Source of the DNA: Bacteriovorax stolpii
Lineage (GTDB): Bacteria; Bdellovibrionota; Bacteriovoracia; Bacteriovoracales; Bacteriovoracaceae
DNA length: 64,000 nt
Assembly (NCBI GenBank): GCA_945860895.1
Contig: CAMASK010000002.1
Location: forward strand, 48,084 to 112,083
Direction: 5' to 3'
Positions 34,309 through 41,686 of the stretch are shown here, piece after piece. Numbering within the stretch: the first letter of the stretch is position 1; each line of letters starts with the position of its first letter. A model generated the notes under the pieces. It was not told the origin of the DNA and did not search any database. It was given only the letters and a program-made list of their open reading frames with translations. Both the position numbers and the translations under genes were made by a program.

Positions 34309-34548
34309 TTGTCCGAAGATGATAGAAGAGTTTTAAGCATCTGGATTAAGCAGGTAAAAAAGCATGGCCCAGATTCCTTGAGAGAAGGCAGCCATCTTAA
34401 TAACTGGAATGATCACAATCTTGACAGGAAATGGTCAGGATACAGAGCAAGTAGTTACAGCTTTTCTGGAAGGATCATTTACAAGGTCGAAGATAAAATA
34501 GTTACTGTTAAGGTTGTTCGAATTACTCCTGAGCATCATTATTCATGA
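34309..34548 (+). CDS. RelE/YoeB-like toxin, start uncertain
   Basis: The conserved part reads LSEDDRRVLSIWIKQVKKHG, then HNLDRKWSGYRASSYSFSGR and IIYKVEDKIVTVKVVRITPE HHYS, matching RelE/YoeB mRNA interferases with the terminal HHY. The upstream residues WFDNGF also look genuine, but there is no ATG, GTG or TTG ahead of them before the repeat C terminator; the only candidate is the TTG at 34309. The gene's 5' end may have been cut when the block formed. An Xre antitoxin follows, overlapping or nearly so. Confidence 0.6.
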   Translation: MSEDDRRVLSIWIKQVKKHGPDSLREGSHLNNWNDHNLDRKWSGYRASSYSFSGRIIYKVEDKIVTVKVVRITPEHHYS

Positions 34549-34562
34549 TGAGGGAAAATAAG

Positions 34563-34820
34563 ATGAAAGATTTAGAGAAGTTATTTTCACAAAGAGAAGA
34601 CACGGCAGGAAAGATTATTCAATCTTTTCGACGAAATTTTAAGATTTCACAAGCTGAGCTTTGTGCGATCACTGGGATTAGTGAAAAATACTTAAGTGCA
34701 GTGGAAAACGATAAAAGACCTATTGGGCTTGAAGTCGCTTCTTATCAAGTTAGAGAGACGATGGAATCAAACCTCAAGTTTGTCAGGTGGGGTATTGGCT
34801 TAATTAAACGAGAGTGCTGA
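34563..34820 (+). CDS. Xre-family antitoxin
   Basis: This is an 85-residue helix-turn-helix protein: IIQSFRRNFKISQAELCAIT and GISEKYLSAVENDKRPIGLE are the Xre DNA-binding region. I chose the ATG at 34563 because AGGG lies 9 bases before it; an ATG at 34545 overlapping the toxin stop (ATGA) is the alternative. Placed directly after the RelE/YoeB-like gene, it is most likely its antitoxin and repressor. Confidence 0.75.
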   Translation: MKDLEKLFSQREDTAGKIIQSFRRNFKISQAELCAITGISEKYLSAVENDKRPIGLEVASYQVRETMESNLKFVRWGIGLIKREC

Positions 34821-34866
34821 AACTCTTGAAGAGAATCTAGGTGAACTTGGGAAAAGAATCCGAGAG

Positions 34867-35688
34867 ATGCGAGAGTTCAGGGATCGTCTTCGTGAGGCGG
34901 GTTATGATTATGCCCGGCTCAGCGAATTGATCGACACAGCAGCTCATTCGGAAACAAGAGGCGATACTCCTTGGTCTAAGATTTCAAATACTGTATACGT
35001 GAGATTTGTAACAGAGGGAAGCTTTGGAGAGATTGGTTATATTCAAGTAAGAGTGCTTTCAACGAATTCAGGTCGAGAGATAAATTCAGTAAATAACAAA
35101 CAAGAAGTTTTAGACCTGGTTTCTTTGCTGGCAAATCCAAACTCTAAAGACATCCAGCCACTTTCATTTTCTCCTTTGTACGGAGTCGGAGGAACTCTCA
35201 CTCTTACTCCAGCATTATCTCGCCATCCCTTGGCTGCAGCCTTGCTCTTCGCCGCCGTATTAAGTGCGAAATACATTAACTGGGAAGCTTTCTTTGATCT
35301 GCAAGACCTTCTTGAAGATATGAAAGATCGAGATGTTCAGAAAGAAATTGAAAGAGGCCTGGAAACTCTTAGGAAAGAACATGACGTTCTTGAGAAACCA
35401 CTTAAAGAAACGGGAATTATCTCTGGGAAAGATAAAAAAACATCTACAAGAGAAAAAAATGAAGTTCGAGAGTATCGAAAACCAGGCGGTGAAGAACAAC
35501 TTCAGAAAGATTTTGATAAGATTACAGGAACTCCATCGAAGGCAAAAGATGGAACAGAAACTAAAACGTTGCCAGATGGTACAAAAGTTGTAAAACATCC
35601 TGGTGATAAGACTATAGAAGTCCAACCTGCAAAAGATGATTCTAGATATCCTGATAATAAAATACGAGTAAAGGTGAGGTATCTATGA
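34867..35688 (+). CDS. Orphan polymorphic-toxin C-terminal fragment
   Basis: The frame is open from 34804 and coding-like before the ATG (NESAETLEENLGELGKRIRE), so the true protein was probably longer and has lost its N-terminus. The 273 residues from the ATG contain a hydrophobic segment (SRHPLAAALLFAAVLSAKYI), a charged helical linker, and a C-terminal domain: GGEEQLQKDFDKITG, TKTLPDGTKVVKHPGDKTIE and IEVQPAKDDSRYPDNKIRVK. The LPDGTKVV...P..IEVQ...K.RVRY pattern resembles C-terminal toxin domains of contact-dependent and Rhs-type toxins. The next gene overlaps by 4 bases and is probably its immunity gene. Confidence 0.6.
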   Translation: MREFRDRLREAGYDYARLSELIDTAAHSETRGDTPWSKISNTVYVRFVTEGSFGEIGYIQVRVLSTNSGREINSVNNKQEVLDLVSLLANPNSKDIQPLSFSPLYGVGGTLTLTPALSRHPLAAALLFAAVLSAKYINWEAFFDLQDLLEDMKDRDVQKEIERGLETLRKEHDVLEKPLKETGIISGKDKKTSTREKNEVREYRKPGGEEQLQKDFDKITGTPSKAKDGTETKTLPDGTKVVKHPGDKTIEVQPAKDDSRYPDNKIRVKVRYL

Positions 35689-36191
35689 AAAATAAATCGA
35701 AAATTGGAAATTCGATTATATTTGAATCCTGGGAAAGTCCAGTGATTCAAAGCAATGAATTATGGCTTGAAATACAATTCTTTACAGAGAATCATGTCTA
35801 TTTTTTCTTTAAAAGAAACCATGACTCACCTGAGGATGAGCATCATGTATTGATTATAGATGGAAACAGTCCCTTCAGGATTACGGAAGAGGGAATGGGG
35901 TCAAATAGTGTTGGAGGTTTAGTAACAATAGAGAACGCAAAAGTTCGAGAAAGCACAAAATATAGAACTTTCAAAGTTTGGAATACTCAATTTGCTATTG
36001 AATCATGTCTTGGATTGGCCATACCGGCAGAAGAGTATGATGCAATGGAAAAGTTTCAATATGTCATCTATACAAATGATGCGTGGGTTCAGTTTGTTTC
36101 TTTTGATTCACCTAAATGGATATTTCATCAAGGCATCAAGCTCGATGACTTAGTCATTCAGTATTTAAGAAAGGATTTTTTGGATGATTGA
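35685..36191 (+). CDS. Probable immunity protein
   Basis: This 168-residue protein without a signal peptide is acidic and aromatic-rich (ENHVYFFFKRNHDSPEDEHH, AMEKFQYVIYTNDAWVQFVS). It overlaps the toxin-tip gene by ATGA. Size, acidity and position are typical of immunity proteins that bind cytoplasmic-acting toxin domains. No family recognised, so the role rests on context. Confidence 0.6.
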   Translation: MKNKSKIGNSIIFESWESPVIQSNELWLEIQFFTENHVYFFFKRNHDSPEDEHHVLIIDGNSPFRITEEGMGSNSVGGLVTIENAKVRESTKYRTFKVWNTQFAIESCLGLAIPAEEYDAMEKFQYVIYTNDAWVQFVSFDSPKWIFHQGIKLDDLVIQYLRKDFLDD

Positions 36192-36305
36192 GTTTTGTGG
36201 ATTTGAGAAGCAAGTTGGGACGGAGGGGATTCTCCATGAGAATTGGGTACAACCAGCTTAAAGATAAAGAAAATCTATGAATTAACCTGTGAAATTTAGG
36301 ACGGC

Positions 36306-36335
36306 GGTTCGATAATCGTCCACTTGCGGGCACCA
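36306..36335 (+). repeat. Repeat D: degenerate tRNA 3'-end-like sequence
   Basis: These 30 bases run from GGTTCGATAATCG to GCGGGCACCA. The last ten equal the end of tRNA-Phe. Flanking GGACG and CGTCC can pair around the GGTTCGA core. It marks the border between blocks 3 and 4. Confidence 0.7.
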
Positions 36336-36340
36336 AAAAA

Positions 36341-36368
36341 AGCCTCGAAGAAATTCGGGGCTTTTTTA
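36341..36368 (+). terminator. Terminator of repeat D
   Basis: AGCCTCGAA at 36341-36349 pairs with TTCGGGGCT at 36354-36362 with one G-T pair, followed by Ts. It begins with AGCCTC like the tRNA-Phe terminator. Confidence 0.85.
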
Positions 36369-36419
36369 TTTTTAAATCCATTTAAATACAGTCGTTTGTA
36401 CGGTTCGATAGTGACACTC

Positions 36420-37382
36420 TACCGTATACCTTTTTGACATGGAATTTCATTTGAATCTGCCATAGTATTTTGTAATGGCACTATCTAAAGAGAAAAAAAT
36501 AAAAATTAAGAAAGTATTGGAGAACTCTTTTTCCAGAGAGGACTGTGTCCAGTGTTATTTCGTCAAATTCAGTAAGGAATTTTAAGGTCATCAGCATAAA
36601 ATAGTTTTTAAAACGAGAAAGAAAATCTCTCCTGAAAAGATTTATAATGCGGAGAAAAAACTTTCGGTAGAATTTGGAGATGATCTTTTACATTTTGCAC
36701 GCTGGAGCGACGTCATTGGAAAAATTCTTCCGAAATCAAAAGTGTATAAAATTCCTTTCTTTGACTCCAGGAATGTCGAAGTCAAAAGTCCATGGAGAAG
36801 ATGTCCTATTGGTCAACATTGGGTAAGCCAACACGATCGTCAAAAGAAAAATCTTGAAGATGTAGATCCTCACTGCAGAAGAAATCCATCAGCGAAAGAT
36901 TTGTTAAAAGGTGAAGAAATAGATCTCATCTCTACTTCAGATATATTTAAGAATCCTAAAGTGAAAGTATCCTCCCATAAGCTTGGATTTAAATTAGGAA
37001 ATAAGTATGATGATCTTATTTCTGGTTGGACTGCTTACTGCAATGATGTGTTTAAAGTCGAACCTCCTCTTCATCCCAATGCTGTGAAGGCTTTAATGGC
37101 CACTGAATCAAGCTTTGTAGCGACAGGGTCTGCCAAAAATAAGAATCCGAAGATTGGTCTGGCACGAGGGCTTATTCAAATCACCGAAGAAACGTATCGA
37201 ATCTTGAAAGATAGTAAAGGCGAAATCAAAGACCAATATGTAGAGCTTGAAGATCATGAAATATGGGAACCTAATAAGAATATTTGTGCTGCCGTTAGAT
37301 GGTTGTTCCGAAAACGAGACAAGGCAGAAGGAATGTTGAAAAGAAAACCAACTTGGGAAGAGGTTCTTATCGAGTATAAAGG
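36420..37382 (+). repeat. 963-bp duplicated block, copy 2 (decayed)
   Basis: Copy of 28864-29826 of identical length with scattered base differences, including the nonsense codon at 36583-36585. Homology stops abruptly at TATAAAGG. Confidence 0.85.
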
Positions 37383-37410
37383 TTGTCGACGAAAGTGCAC
37401 CCTCATCTAA
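36475..37410 (+). pseudogene. Decayed duplicate of the lytic transglycosylase
   Basis: The ATG at 36475 starts MALSKEKKIKIKKVLENSF as in the gene at 28,919. Codon 37 is TAA (36583-36585) where copy 1 reads GAA. The remaining frame is intact and keeps the catalytic Glu (MATESSFVATGSAK) and GLIQIT, so the nonsense mutation looks recent. After EVLIEYKG the sequence diverges and stops at CRRKCTLI, losing the last ~27 residues. The secreted partner is absent. A GTG at 36742 could restart translation of the catalytic domain, but nothing supports that. Confidence 0.85.
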
Positions 37411-37435
37411 TTGAACCAGAAATTAATCAATAATT

Positions 37436-38788
37436 TTAGCAGCTACGATCTAACATGACGGCAACTTGCAAACCACCACTACTGACATTCACTTTCAGAC
37501 CTTTGTTGGTGGCACGGCACATGAGTCCACCCACTTCAAAGTGTTTGAATTTCCCATCTTCCCAATCGTAATGAACGAATACACCCAGGTCACCAATTAC
37601 ATTTTTCTTACGAGATAAAATGCCATTCACATCAAGAGTGTTAAGAAAAGTTTTCTGTTGGATCACCCATTCGTGACGCTTTTTCGGAGTGATTTTTTTT
37701 AGATTTTTAAGCATTTCATCATTCATGAAAACCTGATACCCACCAAATCCGTCAGTATGCTTTAAGACATATTTATGAGGATGATGTTGTACCTCTTCAT
37801 GATTTCCTTCCAGTGTAAAGGCAGGAAGGATGGCATCTTTTAAACGCTCTGAACTTCCGAGAATTTTTTTACGCAAGCCTTGATCATTAAGCATTATTAA
37901 AATAGTTTTTGTGGCCACCAGTCCTGATAAAAAAGGACCGTATTGCGGAGTTTTTGAAGTCACAATTTTTTGGTAAAGATCTTTATGCTTTTTATAATCG
38001 GCCAGAGTAAAAGCAAAACTCATATTCAATGAATCAGGTTTGAATTTTTTTCCAACCTGCACGTGACCTTTGGGAAATGTGAAATGGTCATAATTCATGA
38101 GAGGGAAGGCTTTGTCTTTTTTACATTGATACTGACCGGGAGAGACGAAATGCAATTTACTTCCCATTTTCTCGGCCGTGTACTGAAGATACAATTCATC
38201 CCAGTTGTAACAATCGTATTGGACTCGAGCGATATCATTTCCAAGACGACGCATGTTGCGGATTTCCGCAGCGGCTGTATCTAGAGCGATGACTCTCTTT
38301 TTTAAATCTGGCATTAAGTCCAAAAGAGTTTTTTGGAAATAAGTTGAACGGGCCAGACCATCAAAACCAATTTCATTAATTTCTAAGAGTTTTGGAGGGT
38401 TGTTGGGAGTTGGCTCACCTGTAATGGCCATGTCAAAACGAAAACTTCCAGTAAGACGCTTGGGGCGATATTTCAGCACTTCTAATTCATTAATTAAAAA
38501 ATCCCGGATTGGTCCTTCAGGTACAATGGCTTTCACCTCAGCTTCGGGCAGGGTCATCAAACGAAGAGCAAATTCAGTAATATCTTTAGCGGTTTTTTCT
38601 AAAATCGGTAAGTAAGAAGCAGGCAGCATTCTCGGAATAATGGAAAAATCATCATCCGTAAGACCAGGTAGTTCTGAATCCACAAAAGCATTCCAGACGG
38701 CAATTTTATGGTCTGAGTTATTGTAGGATTTAAGAATCCTTGCAGTTTGAGCAGAGGGAGATTCATGGTAATAATTTTTGAAATTCAT
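37436..38788 (-). CDS. ATP-grasp-like protein (glutathionylspermidine synthase-type)
   Basis: This 450-residue cytoplasmic protein has segments that look like a circularly permuted ATP-grasp: PPKLLEINEIGFDGLARSTY, a late lysine/glycine loop HKYVLKHTDGFGGYQVFM, and RATNKGLKVNVSSGGLQ near the C-terminus. Members ligate a carboxylate to an amine with ATP. Substrate cannot be read. It is the first gene after the island, convergent with the truncated transglycosylase copy, and belongs to the core by its ordinary codon use and lack of repeats. Confidence 0.6.
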   Translation of the reverse strand: MNFKNYYHESPSAQTARILKSYNNSDHKIAVWNAFVDSELPGLTDDDFSIIPRMLPASYLPILEKTAKDITEFALRLMTLPEAEVKAIVPEGPIRDFLINELEVLKYRPKRLTGSFRFDMAITGEPTPNNPPKLLEINEIGFDGLARSTYFQKTLLDLMPDLKKRVIALDTAAAEIRNMRRLGNDIARVQYDCYNWDELYLQYTAEKMGSKLHFVSPGQYQCKKDKAFPLMNYDHFTFPKGHVQVGKKFKPDSLNMSFAFTLADYKKHKDLYQKIVTSKTPQYGPFLSGLVATKTILIMLNDQGLRKKILGSSERLKDAILPAFTLEGNHEEVQHHPHKYVLKHTDGFGGYQVFMNDEMLKNLKKITPKKRHEWVIQQKTFLNTLDVNGILSRKKNVIGDLGVFVHYDWEDGKFKHFEVGGLMCRATNKGLKVNVSSGGLQVAVMLDRSC

Positions 38789-38933
38789 AGAATAAGTTAA
38801 AGGCCTATTTAATTATATGGCAAGGCAGAATTTCTCATAATTTTAGTGGCTTGGGAGTACTTACTTTCTTCCTAGACAAAATCGCCTAAAATCACGTTGA
38901 ATGGTAGGACATTTGCCAATAGAAAGGACATTT

Positions 38934-40169
38934 ATGACAACAAATCTTCAAGCTAATACTGAACGTCTTTGGAAAAGTCTTATGGACATGGCCAAGATTG
39001 GCGCGACTGAGAAGGGTGGAGTTTGTCGTCTGGCCCTGACTGATCTGGATAAAGAAGCAAGAGACCTCTTTGTGAAATGGTGTAAGGAAGCGAACTGTAC
39101 GATCAAAATTGATAAAATGGGAAATGTGTTCGCTCGTCGTGCCGGTAAAGATGATTCACTTGCTCCGGTTGTAACGGGAAGCCATATTGATAGCCAACCT
39201 ACTGGTGGAAAATTCGACGGAGTTTATGGAGTTCTAGCTGGTCTTGAAGTGATTCGCTCGCTTAATGATGCAAAAATTGAAACTCTTCGTCCGATCGAAG
39301 CTTCTATCTGGACCAATGAAGAAGGATCTCGTTTCGCACCGGCCATGGTGTCTTCGGGAATTTTTGGTGGGGTTTTTGATTTAGAATATGGATTAAGCCG
39401 TGCTGATCTCGATGGAAAAACAATGGGACAAGAACTTGCCCGCATTGGTTATGCCGGAGATGAACCTGTTGGTGGAAGACCGATTCATGCCTTCTTTGAA
39501 GCTCATATTGAACAAGGTCCAATTCTTGAACACGATAAAAAGCAAATCGGTATCGTTCAGGGTGGACTTGGACAGCGTTGGTTTGAAGTCACTATGATAG
39601 GAGTTGAATCTCATGCAGGCCCAACTCCAATGAGAATCAGAAAAGATGCCATGGTGGGAGCTTCATCAGTGATTACTGCTGTTAACAAGATTGGTCATAA
39701 ATATGAAAGTGCCTGCGCAACAGTAGGATTAGTTCAGTGTATGCCGAACTCACGTAATACTATTCCTGGAAAAGTTTTTTTCACTATCGATCTACGTCAT
39801 CCATTCGATGACACCTTGGAAAAAATGGGAATGGAAGCTAAAGAAGCTTGTGAAAAAGCAGCTAAAGAAAATGGTCTTAAATTAGACTTCAAAGAAATTT
39901 GGGTTCTTCCTGCGACTCATTTCAGTAAGGATTGTGTTAAGGCGGTAGAAAACGCTGCTAACTCATTAGGCTTATCATCTATGCCTATCATAAGTGGTGC
40001 CGGCCATGATTCTTTCTACATTAATAAAGTGGCCCCAGCTGCGATGGTTTTTGTTCCCTGTGAAGGTGGAATTAGCCACAACGAAATTGAGAATGCTAAG
40101 CCGGAAGATCTGGCAGCTGGCTGTTCAGTTCTGATGCGTGCCATGGTGGAGAGAGCAAACGCCCGATAA
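38934..40169 (+). CDS. Zn-dependent amidohydrolase of the HyuC/AllC type (M20 family)
   Basis: This 411-residue M20-fold hydrolase resembles N-carbamoyl-amino-acid hydrolases, allantoate amidohydrolases and ureidoglycolate-type enzymes. Metal ligands are in VVTGSHIDSQPTGGKFDGVY (His and Asp), WTNEEGSRF (Glu-Glu), EAHIEQGPILE (His) and ISGAGHDSFY/GGISHNEIE near the end. I use the ATG at 38934 with AAAGGA 8 bases upstream; an in-frame ATG at 38901 lacks a ribosome site and adds atypical residues. Substrate within the family is undecided. Monocistronic. Confidence 0.9.
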   Translation: MTTNLQANTERLWKSLMDMAKIGATEKGGVCRLALTDLDKEARDLFVKWCKEANCTIKIDKMGNVFARRAGKDDSLAPVVTGSHIDSQPTGGKFDGVYGVLAGLEVIRSLNDAKIETLRPIEASIWTNEEGSRFAPAMVSSGIFGGVFDLEYGLSRADLDGKTMGQELARIGYAGDEPVGGRPIHAFFEAHIEQGPILEHDKKQIGIVQGGLGQRWFEVTMIGVESHAGPTPMRIRKDAMVGASSVITAVNKIGHKYESACATVGLVQCMPNSRNTIPGKVFFTIDLRHPFDDTLEKMGMEAKEACEKAAKENGLKLDFKEIWVLPATHFSKDCVKAVENAANSLGLSSMPIISGAGHDSFYINKVAPAAMVFVPCEGGISHNEIENAKPEDLAAGCSVLMRAMVERANAR

Positions 40170-40640
40170 CTATTTAAAGTCCCGATCCATCACTGTTTTA
40201 CGATCATCTTTTAATGCATTTTCTACCGCTCGGTCAGTGAGTCTTCGGACATGATGAGATAATTCATCCATCACTGAAGCGGCAGTATTCATATCATACT
40301 TATCTTTGATGTATTGCTTGAGCTTAGAGGCCACAATCAAAATCTCCTGATCCATCGGTGAGGAAGAGAGGGTTGAGGTTTTAGGCTGTGGTGAGGGGAC
40401 AATGATGCGTCTTACTCCCTCGGAAGTGGAAGCAGCTACAGCTGTTGCATTTTCCTGTCTGGGAGATCTTGACTCTTCTGCCCAGGCATTCTTGTGATTC
40501 ATAATTGGCACATGCTGATCCCAGCAATCTACCGAACAAAAGACGAATTTCGAGCAAGAACTCACACTACAAGATTGATAAATGGCATTGAAGCCGATGT
40601 CTTTTTTACAGCTTCCACACTTACGCCAATAGTTTTCCAT
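40170..40640 (-). CDS. Zinc-finger protein with a C-terminal histone fold
   Basis: This 156-residue protein carries, at residues 8-49, cysteines and histidines in MYND/ZZ-like spacing (C8, C11, C24, C29, C35, C39, H43, H49). A flexible Ser/Pro linker follows (residues 55-97). Residues 98-156 read as a histone fold: helix 1 DQEILIVASKLKQYIKDKY, helix 2 AASVMDELSHHVRRLTDRAV, and the loop/helix 3 signature RKTVMDRDF. The RKT..x.DF ending is what archaeal and bacterial histones carry. Bdellovibrio has a DNA-binding histone (HBb), and zinc-finger-fused prokaryotic histones have been described as a class. It is convergent with the amidohydrolase; the stops abut. Confidence 0.75.
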   Translation of the reverse strand: MENYWRKCGSCKKDIGFNAIYQSCSVSSCSKFVFCSVDCWDQHVPIMNHKNAWAEESRSPRQENATAVAASTSEGVRRIIVPSPQPKTSTLSSSPMDQEILIVASKLKQYIKDKYDMNTAASVMDELSHHVRRLTDRAVENALKDDRKTVMDRDFK

Positions 40641-40774
40641 TCATTCCTCCATGAGACTTGTGCTTAAAGTTTAACCTATTGTAAGGAAATTTCTATTGTT
40701 TATTAGAGAACCCTCTAGGAAAATAAATCCAGCAACTAATAATTACTCTTCATATTTCTGGAAAAGGATTTCCG

Positions 40775-41643
40775 ATGAAACTCAAGTTCCTTGTTTCGTT
40801 TTTATTTCTTATTTCATTTAGTGCTCTTGCAAACGATGGTCAAAAAGTAATTTACGGAAAAGATGATCGTGAAGATGTGGTCAATGTCTTTGACAATCTC
40901 TTGGTTGATAAATCTCGTTCAACGGCCGGCATGTTTTCAAGCTCGGCCCTGTCACTTCAATCCAATGGTTTCTATAAAGTAATTGGAAAAACTCTGGTTG
41001 AAAGAGGCTGGTGCTCATCAGAAAGATTCTCTAACCAAATTACAGCACCAACTTGTTCAGGCTTTTTAATTGCACCGGATGTTTTAGTTACTGCCGGTCA
41101 TTGTGTAAGCAGAAGTTCCGATTGCAAAAATTATAAATGGGCCTTTGATTACAAAATCGCTGCACCTTCGGATATTACAACGATGATTCCAAAGAATAGC
41201 GTCTATAGCTGCAAAGCAATCATTGCGCTACTGTGAACAGCAGCACGACAAAAGATGATTACGCTATGATTAGATTGGATAGACCCGTAACTGATCGACC
41301 GGCACTCGAAATCAGAACTTCTGGTAAAATTGCTGACGGTGCGGCCATTGTTCTCATCGGTCACCCCAAAGGTCTTCCCATTAAGATTGCTGGTGGATCA
41401 AACGTCAGATCAAACGCTGCTACCAAATACTTCGTCGCCAATCTTGATTCATATGGTGGAAATTCTGGTTCAGCTGTTATCGATGCAGCAACAGGCGTAG
41501 TTGAAGGGATTTTAGTGAGAGGAGAGTCTGACTACACAACAACTTCGGCTGGCTGTTACATCTCTTATGTATGCCCTGATACAGGTTGTCGCGGAGAGGA
41601 CATTACTCGTATTACAAATCTTCCAAGAGTTCTTAAGAAATAA
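40775..41643 (+). pseudogene. Secreted trypsin-like serine protease split by a frameshift
   Basis: Frame 1 (40775-41236) has a signal peptide (MKLKFLVSFLFLISFSALA), a propeptide and the catalytic His in VLVTAGHCVSRSSD, and ends SCKAIIALL. Frame 2 continues TVNSSTTKDDYAMIRLDRPV with the catalytic Asp, then DSYGGNSGSAVIDAATG with the catalytic Ser, to 41643. One base appears lost between about 41220 and 41232. All three triad residues survive, so the lesion is either very recent or a sequencing error. If intact it would be a ~288-residue secreted protease. A hairpin terminator follows. Confidence 0.85.
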
Positions 41644-41652
41644 ATTGATTTT

Positions 41653-41686
41653 AAAATAAGCTGCCTTCTTTTAGGCAGCTTATTTT
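41653..41686. terminator. Bidirectional terminator
   Basis: AAAATAAGCTGCC at 41653-41665 pairs perfectly with GGCAGCTTATTTT at 41674-41686. It lies between the protease gene and the convergent permease-ankyrin gene, whose stop it includes. Confidence 0.9.

Larger units (their letters stand above)
28758..37410. mobile_element. tRNA-Phe-anchored accessory island made of four blocks
   Basis: The island begins at the 3' end of tRNA-Phe and ends near 37,410, where the truncated transglycosylase copy stops and the convergent core gene begins. Degenerate tRNA-3'-end-like repeats at 31418, 34185 and 36306, each with a hairpin terminator, divide it. Cargo is accessory throughout: lytic transglycosylases with secreted partners, a BRO protein, toxin-antitoxin pairs, a polymorphic toxin tip with immunity gene, and decayed genes. 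No integrase, transposase or relaxase is visible. Repeated site-specific integration at a tRNA site with loss of the integrases is the simplest reading, but the boundaries and the mechanism are inference. Confidence 0.65.

Noticed and set aside
35260..35625. 121-residue minus-strand ORF in the island
   Set aside because: It is antisense to the toxin-tip gene, with Phe/Ser-rich translation of a Lys/Glu-rich coding strand.
28758..36335. CRISPR array
   Set aside because: The repeats are only four, 2-3 kb apart and degenerate; no short regular spacers or cas genes exist anywhere in the window.
28706..37410. Intact prophage or conjugative element
   Set aside because: The BRO gene is phage-like, but no capsid, tail, portal, terminase, integrase or relaxase is present.
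36742..37410. Functional short transglycosylase from the GTG at 36742
   Set aside because: The GTG is an internal codon of the duplicated gene with no ribosome site; the upstream nonsense codon and lost tail favour a pseudogene.
41220..41236. Programmed ribosomal frameshift in the protease
   Set aside because: There is no slippery heptamer, and the shift lies in ATTGCGCTACTG; a lost base is simpler.
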